Counted from the first letter of the stretch, positions 7,788 through 16,492 are shown. The stretch: 25,000 bases of DNA from Symbiodinium natans (GCA_905221605.1 CAJNDS010002622.1:295001-320000), one strand, 5' to 3'. The notes: generated from the sequence alone by a model not told the origin. Numbers and translations: made by a program.

Positions 7788-8164
7788 GTGCCTACAACAA
7801 GCAGTTGCAAGTACATGTAAGGGTGCCATATAAGCTGCCATGTAAGTACACCGACAGTTGCTTAAGAGGGAGGGGGGTCCAGGGGTGGGAACCCTCGGGT
7901 ACGCAGAAGGACTCTAGTTTTTCTGGGGGAGGCAAGCCAAAGCCAAGATCCAAGAGAGAAGCTTTAAGCCCCTCAGAAAACGTGGATGAAAACTTCAGGC
8001 GCGAGGCTTCTGGATGCCGAGTTTCTGAGCTGCCAAACACCTCACGAGTTCCCTTTCAACCCGAACCAAACCCTCAACTCTGAACCCTAAGTAGCCTGCG
8101 GCGCGACTCAACCTAGTCAGCTAGGCGGGTTGCTCAACAAACAAACCACACCAAAAGAGAAAGC

Positions 8165-8320
8165 CCTAAACCCCAAACCCCAAACCAGGTTTGGCCCTAT
8201 AACTATAAACCCTAAAGAGGTCTCAACCCGGTTGGGCCTTAAGCTAAAGCCCAATAATGACCCCCCCAAACCCTAAACCCTAAAAAAAGCCCTAAACCCT
8301 AAACCCTAAACCCTAAACCC
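8165..8320 (-). repeat. Telomere-type repeats, CCCTAAA orientation, two sub-blocks
   Basis: Decayed units (CCCCAAACCCC) at 8165-8190 and perfect CCCTAAA at 8270-8320, ending 10 bp before an acceptor. Confidence 0.92.
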
Positions 8321-8329
8321 CCTTTTCAG

Positions 8330-8400
8330 AACTTGCCTGGCTAGGCTGGGCCGGCTGAAGGAGGCCAACAGGCAAGGTGGAGAAGAGGGCCTCGTTCAGG
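8330..8400 (+). CDS. Exon 3 of the TPR-like chain (partial gene)
   Basis: The acceptor is cccccttttcag. One leading base completes the split codon, then TCLARLGRLKEANRQGGEEG and LVQ. LGRLKEA is the usual first-helix end of a TPR, so the three exons together give about 70 residues of TPR-like sequence. It ends CAGG against GTTTGGGG, the start of a TTTAGGG-type block. Alternatives: an unrelated helical protein. Confidence 0.5.
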
Positions 8401-8466
8401 GTTTGGGGTTTGGGGTTTAGGGTTTCGGGTTTAGGGTTTAGGGTCCAGGGTTCAGGGTTTAGGGTT
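8401..8466 (+). repeat. Telomere-type repeat, TTTAGGG orientation
   Basis: About nine units with TTTGGGG, TTTCGGG and TTCAGGG variants. It abuts the exon end. Confidence 0.92.
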
Positions 8467-9290
8467 AGAACAAAGGGATTAGGATTTAACTTTTAGGTCT
8501 TGGGTTTGTGGGGCTTCTACAGTAGGTTTTCATCTCAAGTTCTGGGTTTTGGGCTTTAGCGCGTTTAGCATGAGCTCTTTCCCGGCACGCTCACCCAAGC
8601 CTGGATGCAAAAAGGGCGCTTCGGGTCTGTCCATGAAACTCCAAGAGCCTTGGCTCGCCCTTTTGGACTGTAGTGAAAGACGTACCCTAAATCCCAAAGC
8701 CCAAGCATTCGAGTCGAACACCCCCAAGCACCCACTAAAAGCGGGACTCTCAGCCTTGCAGGCTTTAGGGCTCCCCGAGCTTCAAGACATCTCGGGTTTC
8801 GAGATTTAGGGCTTTAGGGTTTAGAGCTTTGGAGCTTCAGGGCTTTCTGGGGTTTCTGGTCAGAAGCTTGTGGTCAAAAGTGGCGGACATTGTGCACCAA
8901 CTGGTTGCGGCTTTGTGACTTTCTGGGGCTTCAGGGTTCATCGCTTTCTGTTCGAAAGAGAAGCCAAGAGGCCCGAGATCCTCGAGCCCTAAACAAGTCC
9001 AAACCCGAATCCTAAACTCCAAGCTCCAAGCTCCCAAATTCCGAACCCTAAGTCCCTCAAGAAAGAAAACCCCCTAAATCCCCCTGGGTTTTCAAGCAAG
9101 ACCTGTGGAAGGTGGCTGGAAGACTGTAGTACTGCAGTCCAGGAGGCGCGTTGATAAAGATCCAGGGTTTAGGAGGGGAGGGGGGCTTCGTTCATGAAGC
9201 TGCAACAGGGTGCAGCCTTGGTAGGGAAACCAATGTGGGAGAGACCGAACCCCTCGCCCTGTGAGCTTTAAAGGACCCCCCCTCCCCCCA
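8467..9290. other. Decayed repeat-like, non-coding interval
   Basis: Many isolated words such as GGGCTTTAGGG and GGGGTTTC (8800-8860, 8925-8940) and CCCTAAA-like words (8996-9050). Open frames at 8549-8809 plus and 8530-8727 minus have no borders and are not called. Confidence 0.5.
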
Positions 9291-9296
9291 ACAAAA

Positions 9297-9401
9297 AAAG
9301 CAAGAGAAGAGAGGAGAAGAGAAGAGAAGAGATAGAGGGAGAGAGAGAGAGAGGGGGGGGAGGGGGGTTGCGTGCAGAGAGAGAGAGAGAGGGGGGGGGG
9401 A
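9297..9401 (+). repeat. Polypurine GA tract
   Basis: About 100 bp that are nearly all purine: (GA)n with runs of up to nine G, interrupted by TTGCGTGC. Confidence 0.95.
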
Positions 9402-9430
9402 GACGTTCCCTAACAAGGGCACACGGGCTT

Positions 9431-9586
9431 ATGGAAGAGTTGGAGGCAGAAGGACACCCTCGGGATGCGGTCCTCTTCCAGTGCCCTCGCTGCGTTTCGG
9501 AGCTCGAGGTTCGTAATTTCTCGGATAATGGAAGTCATTTCACGCTTGAAAGGCAGGGCGGAGAGGGGGCAGGGGAGGGGGGTAGG
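9431..9586 (+). CDS. Exon-like island with a CPRC motif
   Basis: From ATG 9431 the frame reads MEELEAEGHPRDAVLFQCPR, CVSELEVRNFSDNG, then a G-rich tail. CPRC could be half of a zinc-binding site, but no second CxxC is visible. The donor may be GAG|GTTCGT at 9509 or GGGG|GTAGGG near 9587. It is either a first exon or an internal exon starting near 9414 (acceptor aacaag). Unrecognised. Confidence 0.4.
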
Positions 9587-9747
9587 GTTTTAGGTGTTAA
9601 AAGAACAGGGGTCTTGTGAGCGAGGGGCTTGATTTGAAAAAGGCTTAGGGCTAATCAGCTCTTACGCGCAAGCTGGAGCACTCAAACAAACAAGCATAAT
9701 AGCACCCCCCCCTTCTCTTGATACAAGACGCTGCCCATCTTTCGCAG

Positions 9748-9836
9748 CTCAGGCGCAGCTTCTCGACTTCACAGACCAGGACGCTCCTAGTGCACCCGAA
9801 ATTGCCAACACACTCAAGCCAAGAAGCTCCTGCGAG
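9748..9836 (+). CDS. Probable internal exon, unrecognised
   Basis: The acceptor is cccatctttcgcag and the donor GCGAG|gtatgg. Two bases precede the frame QAQLLDFTDQDAPSAPEIAN, TLKPRSSCE, which ends exactly at the donor in phase 0. Acidic then proline-rich composition is typical of a linker. Confidence 0.52.
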
Positions 9837-10308
9837 GTATGGGCCTAGCGTCTTTTTGTGGGTCTAGGTACAAGCGTGCTTGGCAGGGAGAAGGGGCGTA
9901 GCCTCGGTTGCCTAGGACGTAAACGTCAGAGCCAAGGGTCTACAGTCTTGAGCTCATGGGTGAAAATACCGGGTTTAGGGGTGAAAGGGCTCGTAGGGTT
10001 TGTATGGGGATCCATGAAGGGCTCAAAGGGCTTAGGCTCTAATGCAAAATCCCTGAACCCGGCATCCAAATGGCTCTCAAGAAACACTACCACAGAAATA
10101 TTACGAGAGCCCTAGACGCCTTAAACATCCTTAAACCCTAAAGTCCTAAATGCCCTGATAACCTGTGAACAATCTTCTTGACCCGTACTTTCTGGGACCC
10201 AGCAGACTCTACGGCCCCCAAGACCGAAGCCCGAGCCCTTACGCTTATGCGTCTGCAGTGGGGGTAGCAAAAAAAGAACGCCACCCCCAAGCACCTCTCT
10301 GCCAACAG
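9837..10308. other. Intron-like interval
   Basis: Scattered GGGTTTAGG words (9970) and CCTTAAACCC (10130). Open frames on both strands lack borders. Confidence 0.45.
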
Positions 10309-10373
10309 GCTCGAGTTTGCAGCGATGGTCGCCAAGCTGCGGGCGAAGACCTGCCTGGTCGGGGGCCATGCAC
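10309..10373 (+). CDS. Probable internal exon, unrecognised
   Basis: The acceptor is cacctctctgccaacag. One base, then LEFAAMVAKLRAKTCLVGGH and A, helical. The donor ATGCAC|GTAGGG leads straight into a TTTGGG word. Confidence 0.48.
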
Positions 10374-10620
10374 GTAGGGTTTGGGTATTTTTTCGTTGAA
10401 CTCGGAACAAAACCTCCTTAAGTCCTACCTTCAAACCTCTTGTGCTTGAGCTTGCTCTGATCAAGACATGAGCGAGCTACTGCTTGCTGTGTCGGTTGGG
10501 TCCATATGATTCTAGTGGGCTGCCTAAACCCTAAACCCGGGCTAGGCAGGAGGCAGAAAACAAAAAACAAACCAGAGAAGCTCCTAATCCCTGGCCCTCA
10601 TCCCGACAGCACCATGCCAG

Positions 10621-10720
10621 GACATGGGAGACGAGCCACGGGCGCGAGAGTTTGTGGCGGAGGTCAAGGCGCTACAGGCAGCACTCTCCGGGGACGCGGC
10701 CTCTCGTCAATACCCAGCGG
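10621..10720 (+). CDS. Probable exon, unrecognised
   Basis: The acceptor is gcaccatgccag. The frame in phase 0 reads DMGDEPRAREFVAEVKALQA and then ALSGDAASRQYPA, acidic and helical. A GTTTAG at 10721 could be the donor. The same frame stays open to 11022 and includes the next island, so a single long exon is possible. Confidence 0.48.
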
Positions 10721-10913
10721 GTTTAGCCCTTCCTTCAGCCCCCCCCAAATTGGGGTCATTACACCCTCTACTCCTATACCCCCCCTTTTTAAAGGTAATT
10801 ATCTTGAGCCCTAAACCCGTTTGGGGAGCCACAGCTGTCCCGTTACAACCCCTCCGAACCCTGCAAAAGTCGCCCTTTTTCCTAAACTTCCGCGGAGCAA
10901 GGTCGAACGCCAG

Positions 10914-10982
10914 GAGGCCTGCCGGCCTCGAGCTGCTGCGGCGCCGGAGGATGCATGGAGGCCTTGGGGAGGCAATGACGCA
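10914..10982 (+). CDS. Exon A of a three-exon chain, unrecognised
   Basis: The acceptor is tcgaacgccag. One base, then RPAGLELLRRRRMHGGLGEA and MT. It ends CA before GTTTGC in phase 2, which matches the exon at 11459. If not spliced there it runs on (FAPASEPLCRRA) to TAG at 11020. Confidence 0.42.
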
Positions 10983-11368
10983 GTTTGCTCCGGCTTCTGA
11001 GCCCCTTTGCAGAAGGGCTTAGGGCTCACTTCCTAGAATCCTGAGGAAGTTTTGGGGCTCGTTTTTTTTTGGGATGCTTGCGTGTTTTGTTTGGTGCAGT
11101 TCATGTTCTTCGATCTGTTGGAGGGGGACGGGGGGGCAGGGGGCGAGAAGGGGGTTTTGGGGGGGGGCAAGAAAGACCTACTTTGGGCTTCAGGCCTTTT
11201 GGGCTTGAAATCCCGCTCGATGTGTGGGGGTGGAAGAAGCTTCGGGAGACGAGTTTGGAACATTTACCTCCGCCCCTACAAAGGCACAGGGCCCCTCCCA
11301 ACTCTCAGACGCCTACAGGCCGCCCTTAAACCTCCAAAACCCGGAGCCCAGATGTGAAACAAAACCCA

Positions 11369-11423
11369 GGGTTTAGGGTTTAGGGTTTATGGTTTAGGGT
11401 TTAGGGTTTAGGGTTTAGGGTTT
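11369..11423 (+). repeat. Telomere-type repeat, TTTAGGG orientation
   Basis: About seven units, one with TTTATGG. It lies in the proposed intron between 10982 and 11459. Confidence 0.93.
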
Positions 11424-11458
11424 CAAATCTCAGATCCGAAGCACTTTCCAGACTCCAG

Positions 11459-11510
11459 GGAACTCTGGGCAGAAGAGCCCGCCGAGGAGATCATCCTCAA
11501 GGAAAGCGGC
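11459..11510 (+). CDS. Exon B of the three-exon chain, unrecognised
   Basis: The acceptor is tttccagactccag. One base, then ELWAEEPAEEIILKESG, strongly acidic and helical, ending in phase 0 at GCGGC|GTTAGG. Phase fits the exons before and after it. Confidence 0.52.
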
Positions 11511-11614
11511 GTTAGGGGGCCTTGTTGCGCAGCCCTGCAGTCTTCCTAAATCCCTGCACTTGCTAGGGCTTAGGATTGTTAAGGGCTTAGGGCTTAGGAC
11601 GTGTTAAGGGCTCT

Positions 11615-11716
11615 GAACTCATCCCAAGCGCCTCGTTCGTGGGCCAGCCATCCGCCCAGACAAGCTGCCACTCCCAGCGCACAGCTGTGACGGGAGGGCT
11701 CATGTACTGCAAGGCC
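11615..11716 (+). CDS. Weak open island
   Basis: The frame ELIPSASFVGQPSAQTSCHS then QRTAVTGGLMYCKA ends in TAG. It would fall inside the proposed intron between 11510 and 11759. No borders are convincing. Confidence 0.2.
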
Positions 11717-11758
11717 TAGTGACGCCACATGGATTTCAGACACCCACCACGCCCTCAG

Positions 11759-11826
11759 GAGTACCGGTTCATGGATGAGGGCCCCACTGTGCTGGTGATG
11801 TTGGACCTGCCCCTCGCCTTCAAAGG
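11759..11826 (+). CDS. Exon C of the three-exon chain, unrecognised
   Basis: The acceptor is ccaccacgccctcag. The frame in phase 0 reads EYRFMDEGPTVLVMLDLPLA and FK, a beta-strand-like hydrophobic stretch, and ends AAAGG against GTTTATT. The frame continues to TGA 11855 if unspliced. A 146-codon minus-strand frame (11594-12034) overlaps and is judged a shadow. Confidence 0.52.
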
Positions 11827-12098
11827 GTTTATTCCCACTGACTATCAACCTACTTGACAGGAGAGGAGGAGAGGAGAGAGGCAGCTCAGGCCGACTCCTT
11901 TGAAGCCTCCACCTCCGGCCCTCCGCAACCCGAACCTGACACCCATGCACCTCAAACGACAAAGTGTTCAATGTCAAAACAGCATGTGCCGAAGCATCCC
12001 ACACCTGTGCTCTCAGCAACCCTTGCGCCCTCACCCTACTGTAAAACCTAAACCCCGAACCCCCAACCCCAAAACCTACGCCAACCTAGCCGGTCCAG

Positions 12099-12212
12099 AA
12101 ATGCCAGAGCTGCCCCAGGAACGAGCACACGGGCCTTGGCGCAGAGGCCTCAGAGGCTGTCACCTCCCTTCGCCAGTTCCGGGTCAACTGCCAGGACCGC
12201 AGCAGGGCAGGG
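12099..12212 (+). CDS. Probable exon, Cys-containing, unrecognised
   Basis: The acceptor is cctagccggtccag. The frame reads KCQSCPRNEHTGLGAEASEA, VTSLRQFRVNCQDRSRAG: 38 codons ending in phase 0 directly before GTTTAGGG. The CxxC near the start is not accompanied by a second pair, so zinc binding is only a possibility. It is flanked by CCCTAAAC-like DNA upstream and TTTAGGG downstream. Confidence 0.5.
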
Positions 12213-12302
12213 GTTTAGGGCTATAGGGTTTAGGCGAAAGGGCTTTTCAAAAAGGGTTTATAGGGTTTAGAAAAAAGGGTGTTTAGGGTTGAGAGTTTAG
12301 GT
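12212..12302 (+). repeat. Telomere-type repeat, TTTAGGG orientation, degenerate
   Basis: Units such as TTTAGGGCTATAGGG and TTTATAGGG with AAAAAGGG interruptions. Confidence 0.85.
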
Positions 12303-12690
12303 GAGTTTAGCTGACTTGGTCACATGTTGAGCCTTTAAATTTCTCTGGGGTTTCCTTTTTCTTATGGGAATGCCTCTAAGGATTCCTTATCTGATAGGAA
12401 TGCTCAAGCTTGGCCTGTTCTCTTCCCTGGCTGTTGGTGAGGCATAGGTCTGAGTGGGGATGGAGGGGGGGGGGGGGTTCATGGATGTTCAGCTTGGGTA
12501 CAGGGAAGCGAGGGTTTTCAGGTCTCAGTTTCGGGTTTCGGGTTTCGAGGGTATAGGCTTTAGGGTTGGCGTTTTTTTTTCGTTTCGGGCATGGTCTTTC
12601 GGGATTTGGGCTCCAGAGTGGTGTGCTGATGAAGGGCGAATCTCGCCGACTGGATCTGGCTCGCCCGATACAGGTGAACCCTGCAAGAAA
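12303..12690. other. No gene called
   Basis: It contains a G-run at 12464-12477 and decayed GGGTTTCGGG words (12531-12548). Open frames on both strands have poor composition. Confidence 0.45.
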
Positions 12691-12696
12691 TTTCAG

Positions 12697-12813
12697 CATG
12701 TCATGAAATTTACAGGTGATCCTTTGGACCACGTGGACTTGCAAGCACAGAGTTCTCAGCTAGCTCAAGCCTGGATCTCCTGCAACCTGAACCTGAGCTT
12801 CTGCTTGATTTGA
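12697..12813 (+). CDS. Weak open island upstream of the DUF1997-like gene
   Basis: After acceptor-like aagaaatttcag the frame reads HVMKFTGDPLDHVDLQAQSS, QLAQAWISCN, ending in TGA 12811. It could be an exon of the upstream gene. It has no hydrophobic signal sequence, so it is not an obvious leader exon for the next gene. Confidence 0.25.
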   Translation, partial: HVMKFTGDPLDHVDLQAQSSQLAQAWISCNLNLSFCLI

Positions 12814-12854
12814 CTTGGTTAGGTTCCGGTTTTTGATTGTAGGTCTTTGGGGCC

Positions 12855-13640
12855 ATGGCGTTCGTCGTCTCCCCCTGTCGGACATCTCTCCGTCCCCAAG
12901 CAGCTCCAGTCCTGTGTCCACCGCGACCACGGGGGCCGGAGGTCCAAGCTGGCCTGACGACCACGAGCTTCGTGCGCTTTGCTGCTGCTGTTTGCGGCTT
13001 CGTGTCCGCGAAATCTTTCTCAACACTGGGATCGGAGGGTCCGGGCTTGGAGAGGCTGTGCCGAACATCGCGGAGAGCCGACGGCCGCGTGCTGGAGATC
13101 TCTGCGGAAAGAGCCAAGTCAGTGCTGGTGTCAAGTGCCACGGTAGCTGGGATGAATGATCTGATGGAGCGCGAGGCTGTGACCATCCTGGCCGCCGGCG
13201 CAGAGAAGACCGAGGAAGTTAAAGGCAAGGAAGGCATGTGGCATGCCTACATGAAGCCCACCACCATGGGTACCTGGAAGAACCAGGCCAGGCTAACATG
13301 CAAGCTGATGCTGAAGGCCGGGGCCGTCAATGTGGAGGTGGTTGGCCTTGAAGTTGGGAACTGGGACAAAGACCTTCGAGAGTTCAAGTTCGAAAAGTTC
13401 GATGAGGAATCCTTCAGCCTGAACTGGCAGAACAGCATGACCTGGAGAGAGAGAGGTGTGGACCTGTCCGTGCAGCATGCTTCTCGCGGCTCCATGCGAT
13501 TGGTCATTCCTTGGTGGTTTCCTCTTCCGGACTCGGTGGTCAAGGCCACATTTCAGGCCGGGATTCGGTACATGATCACAGACGGCCAGTCCAAGATTGC
13601 AGCTGCTGTGAGCCGGAGGTATGCTGCGGTAGAGCGGTGA
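12855..13640 (+). CDS. DUF1997-like protein, probably plastid-targeted
   Basis: A 261-codon uninterrupted frame, the longest in the window, with strong coding bias. Residues about 1-75 are rich in Ser, Pro, Arg and Ala with a short hydrophobic stretch at 39-53 (SFVRFAAAVCGFVSA), as in organelle transit sequences. Residues about 95-259 look like the DUF1997 family of cyanobacteria and plastids. The best part is the C-terminal third, VIPWWFPLPDSVVKATFQAG, followed by an amphipathic helix ending SRRYAAVE. The family's function is not settled. The ATG at 12855 has GCC before it. An acceptor-like tttttgattgtag lies 12 bp upstream and keeps the frame open (VFGAMAFVVSP), so a leader exon may precede it. 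Family assignment is from memory of the pattern and is moderate. Confidence 0.82.
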   Translation: MAFVVSPCRTSLRPQAAPVLCPPRPRGPEVQAGLTTTSFVRFAAAVCGFVSAKSFSTLGSEGPGLERLCRTSRRADGRVLEISAERAKSVLVSSATVAGMNDLMEREAVTILAAGAEKTEEVKGKEGMWHAYMKPTTMGTWKNQARLTCKLMLKAGAVNVEVVGLEVGNWDKDLREFKFEKFDEESFSLNWQNSMTWRERGVDLSVQHASRGSMRLVIPWWFPLPDSVVKATFQAGIRYMITDGQSKIAAAVSRRYAAVER

Positions 13641-14008
13641 TGTGCGAGACCGTCGGGTGTAGACGGGGGTGGAATTCGGGGAGCGAGATTATGTAAGTCT
13701 TCTGTGAGTTCCACCTGCGAGCACACATGCGCTGCAGCTCAACCGAGGCCAGTCCGAAGCCTTGCCTGCCGTGTTCGAAAGTCATCGGAACCCTGAAGCC
13801 AAAAAACGCTCCCCCCTCGAAAGTCCTCGGGTTTGGAGTTCTTGCTCGTCCAGAGTTTCGGGCCCCACTTTCCAGTCCACAGAGCCTTAAGGTCTTTCGG
13901 CTCAAGGATGAATGCGAGGCTTGCCGGGCTTCCCTGTTTTGTCCTCGGAGCAAGAATGCCCCCCCCCCCAAACCCTGAAAACCTGCCAAAGTGGACTCCA
14001 GTTCAGGT
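13641..14008. other. 3' flank of the DUF1997-like gene
   Basis: No gene seen. A TGTAA word lies about 50 bp past the stop (13692-13696) and could be a poly(A) signal of the green-algal kind, which I cannot verify. A poly-C run is at 13958-13967. The minus frame at 13576-14079 runs antisense over the gene end and is rejected. Confidence 0.4.
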
Positions 14009-14215
14009 CTAGGAGCTTCAAGAGAAGACCCCCAAAACTCCCCAAACCCAAACCCTGAAACCTGCTCTAGGAGCTTCAAGAGAGGCCCCCAAAAGACCCT
14101 AAACCCAAACCCTGAAGCCTGCTCTAGGAGCCCAAAAAAAGCGCCCCCCTCAAAACCCCCCCAAAAAAACCCAAAAATCCCTAGGAGCCCAAAAAAAAAG
14201 CCCGAAAAATGCGAC
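14009..14215 (+). repeat. 57/58-bp tandem repeat, four units
   Basis: The word CTAGGAGC recurs at 14009, 14067, 14124 and 14181, giving a period of 58, 57 and 57. Units contain TTCAAGAGA, runs of C and A, and AAACCCAAACCCTGAA. The period equals 19 codons, and an open frame (13991-14293) crosses it (NPNPETCSRSFKRGP), but repeats with lost units in copies 3-4 suggest non-coding DNA. Confidence 0.88.
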
Positions 14216-14225
14216 GACCCGAGAG

Positions 14226-14289
14226 GAGAAGTCGGTGGAGATCAACCTGCGGCTCCGGAAGGCCAACGGGCGGCTGAGCCAGTGCCTTG
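14226..14289 (+). CDS. Probable exon, coiled-coil-like, unrecognised
   Basis: It starts after gacccgagag and reads EKSVEINLRLRKANGRLSQC and L, a charged heptad-like helix, ending at a consensus donor TGCCTTG|gtgagg. CCCTAAA-like DNA lies upstream and TTTAGGG downstream. Confidence 0.5.
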
Positions 14290-14317
14290 GTGAGGATGGC
14301 AACCCTCGGCTTTGAGA

Positions 14318-14384
14318 GGGTTTAGGGTTTAGGGTATAGGGTTTAGGGTTTAGGGTTTAGGGTTCAGGGTTTAGGGTTTAGGGT
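14318..14384 (+). repeat. Telomere-type repeat, TTTAGGG orientation
   Basis: Nine units with single TATAGGG and TTCAGGG variants. Confidence 0.94.
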
Positions 14385-15038
14385 TGGTTTTGGCTTAAAA
14401 GCTTTCCCCAAAAATCCTAAAACCCAGGCCCCCCCTGCCTGCCAAACCCTCAACTTTAAGCCCTAGTCCCTGTGGAGCGGACGCCGTGAGTGGTGCGTGC
14501 AGTGCGAGTGGCAAATCCCCAACCCCCGCCCCCCCGCCCCCCCCCCCCCCAAAAAAAAAGAAAAAACTAAAAAAAGATAAGCAAACAACCGGAAACCAGG
14601 GCCTGTAGGAGTGTTTATCGTTCCGGAGAGCCAGAGTCACTCAGGGCTGGCCCTGGGAGGGACTTTGGCAGCTGTTGCAGGGCTTATAGGGTTTGTAACA
14701 TGGGTGTCGGAATGATTACCAGCACTTGTTCTCCTATGGTCCCTACAGAATGGTAATACGATAACCCCGCCCAAACTCTGTTGAGCCCCTATGTTGAAGG
14801 GTCTTTCGGGCCTTTGAGGCCTTCAGGGCCTGTAGGGTCTGCATTAGGCAAACAAAGGTCTATATGGGGTTAGGGTTCCGAAACCAGGCCCCCCTCGCAA
14901 GCCTGGAAGTTTAGCAAAGCCCCCCCGGGAAAGCTCAAGGCGCAACGGCTAACAGTCAAATGCACTCTGACCCCAAACCCTTTGAAATACAAACTCAAGA
15001 ATATCCCGAAACATACACTGTCGCACCCCCCTTCTCAG
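14385..15038. other. Non-coding interval
   Basis: It includes a long poly-C/poly-A tract (14520-14567) and decayed TTTAGGG words. No supported gene on either strand. Confidence 0.5.
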
Positions 15039-15155
15039 GTACAAGCTGCCTCTGGAGCCCCTCGCCCACGAGATCATCCCGGAAGACACCGTGCCCAAGC
15101 TCCGGGGTAAGGATGGCAAGCGGCGCCTGGAGGCCAGCTCGAGGGATTTCAGGAT
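15039..15155 (+). CDS. Probable internal exon, unrecognised
   Basis: The acceptor is gcaccccccttctcag. One base, then YKLPLEPLAHEIIPEDTVPK, LRGKDGKRRLEASSRDFR. Three ends are possible: AGGAT|gtaagg at 15156 (longest), CCGGG|gtaagg at 15107, and GGAG|GCCAGC at 15133, which gives phase 0 and would match the next island. It is among the best coding compositions of the small islands. Confidence 0.57.
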
Positions 15156-15349
15156 GTAAGGAGTCTTTGGCATGTTCTACCCAGTTCTGCCACAGCGTGA
15201 GTAGACAGGGAGCTGGGCGCCGTAGCTTCGAAGGGTTCTCCTGAGTCTATGCTCTGAATATATCCCATGAATGGGGAGCTTTGATAAGGGTTTTTTTGGA
15301 GGGTTCAGGTTCAGGGCAGAGTTCTTGCCCGAGGCTGGGTTGAAAAAAG

Positions 15350-15445
15350 GGGCGACTCGGGTTCCGAGTCCCTGAGGTGAAGCTCTTCAAGCGGGAGAAG
15401 AGCCGCAGCTGGTATGGGGACACTGCGCTGCACCCGAGGCCTTAA
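15350..15445 (+). CDS. Exon-like island, basic, unrecognised
   Basis: The frame after gaaaaaag reads GRLGFRVPEVKLFKREKSRS and WYGDTALHPRP, then TAA. It either ends the protein here or uses CCCGAG|GCCTTAAG as a GC donor at 15439. The left border is weak. Confidence 0.42.
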   Translation, partial: GRLGFRVPEVKLFKREKSRSWYGDTALHPRP

Positions 15446-15503
15446 GGGCCTTGAAAAGGCCCTGCCAGTAACCTCCCCAGAGGCCTTCAAAGGATGCACT
15501 ACC

Positions 15504-15578
15504 CCCAAACCCTAAACCCTAAACCCTAAACCTAACCCTCAACCCTCAACCCTAAACCCTAAACCCTAAACCCTAAAC
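15504..15578 (-). repeat. Telomere-type repeat, CCCTAAA orientation
   Basis: About ten units with CCTAACCCTCAACCCTC variants in the middle. Confidence 0.93.
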
Positions 15579-15798
15579 AGACCTCCGGAATGAATCCCCT
15601 TTTTGTTTCAAGCTCGGGTGGGCCTTTTTCGGACATTCTATATGTTCCTGATTGGGTTTAAGAGGATTCTGTGTAGGACTTATTTTTCAGAGGGTGTTCA
15701 GAGCCATCCTAGCACCTAAGCCCTAGCCTGAACCCTAAGACCTACGCCTTGGTCATACCCTGGAGCCCTGGCTTCAATGCCACAAAAAAACACGATTC

Positions 15799-15894
15799 CC
15801 CAAATGCCCCCGTGGCACCGAGGATCTCGTGAGCGGGATGCAGATGCCTGGTGCCACGAAGGCGCCACCACCTGCAACTTGCGCTGAGCCATGA
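15799..15894 (+). CDS. Weak exon-like island
   Basis: The frame PKCPRGTEDLVSGMQMPGAT then KAPPPATCAEP ends in TGA 15892. No clear acceptor is present. It is listed only for composition. Confidence 0.25.
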   Translation, partial: PKCPRGTEDLVSGMQMPGATKAPPPATCAEP

Positions 15895-15947
15895 GTCGAA
15901 CGGTTCAACCCCTTGGGGCTTTTGCTGGTTTAATGGTGAGGAAACGA

Positions 15948-16005
15948 ATATATATATTATTATACTATGATATATATTACATATATATACATATTAATAT
16001 ATTAT
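15948..16005. repeat. Imperfect (TA)n tract
   Basis: TA-rich sequence with TATTAT and TACATA interruptions, about 58 bp. Confidence 0.92.
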
Positions 16006-16267
16006 TGATGATCTCTAAACCCGAAACAGCGCAGTGTAGCTGTCTTTTTTTCCTTGGTCATGGGCCAAGTGGGCAAGCAGCGCCAGCCACTTGGTACTGC
16101 AAGTGTTTTTTTTTTGGGAGCATGCGTCGAGGGTCAGGCGTTCAGGGGTGTATGGTTCCAAGGGCGGTAGAGCTTGCAAGCCATATGGGCACTACACCCA
16201 AAACCCTCACTGCCCCGAAACCCTCAGAGGAAATCAGGGATTTCCAGGGTGCTCGCTTGTTTGCAAC

Positions 16268-16355
16268 CTTAACCCTAAGACCCTAAATTTTCCCAAAACC
16301 CAAACCCTTCTGTAAGAACCCTAAACCCTAAAAACCCTAAACCCAACCCTGAAGT
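16268..16355 (-). repeat. Telomere-type repeat, CCCTAAA orientation, degenerate
   Basis: Units CCCTAAG, CCCTAAA, CCCAAAC and CCCTAAAAA, ending about 12 bp before the next exon. Confidence 0.85.
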
Positions 16356-16366
16356 TTCCCAATAAG

Positions 16367-16459
16367 AACTCAAGGCCAAGGGGACAATCCTCAACCCGTT
16401 GACGGCCGAGGGACACAGGGGCTCGAAACCAGAACATCAAGTCGGGTTTGGTGGACAAG
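16367..16459 (+). CDS. Probable internal exon, unrecognised
   Basis: The acceptor is agtttcccaataag and the donor is a consensus GGACAAG|gtaggt. Two bases, then LKAKGTILNPLTAEGHRGSK, PEHQVGFGGQ, polar with no hydrophobic core. It is flanked by CCCTAAA upstream and TTTAGGG downstream. Confidence 0.57.
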
Positions 16460-16492
16460 GTAGGTTCCTACCTCCGAGTCGCAATACTCATG

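Noticed and set aside
7697-8083. 128-codon plus-strand open frame as a single-exon gene
   Set aside because: Third-position bias is weaker than in the overlapping frame at 7687-7787, which also has splice-like borders. It ends in decayed CCCTAAA words. Not fully excluded.
11594-12034. 146-codon minus-strand open frame, the longest on that strand
   Set aside because: It is antisense to the island at 11759 that has splice borders and phase fit. Its composition is irregular and it lacks any recognisable domain.
13893-13905. Dinoflagellate spliced-leader relic (TTTCGGCTCAAG, close to TTTTGGCTCAAG)
   Set aside because: Only the last 12 bases resemble the leader, with one mismatch. The upstream part does not match and no coding sequence follows.
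13576-14079. 167-codon minus-strand open frame
   Set aside because: It overlaps the end of the well-supported DUF1997-like gene in antisense and its 3' repeat-rich flank.
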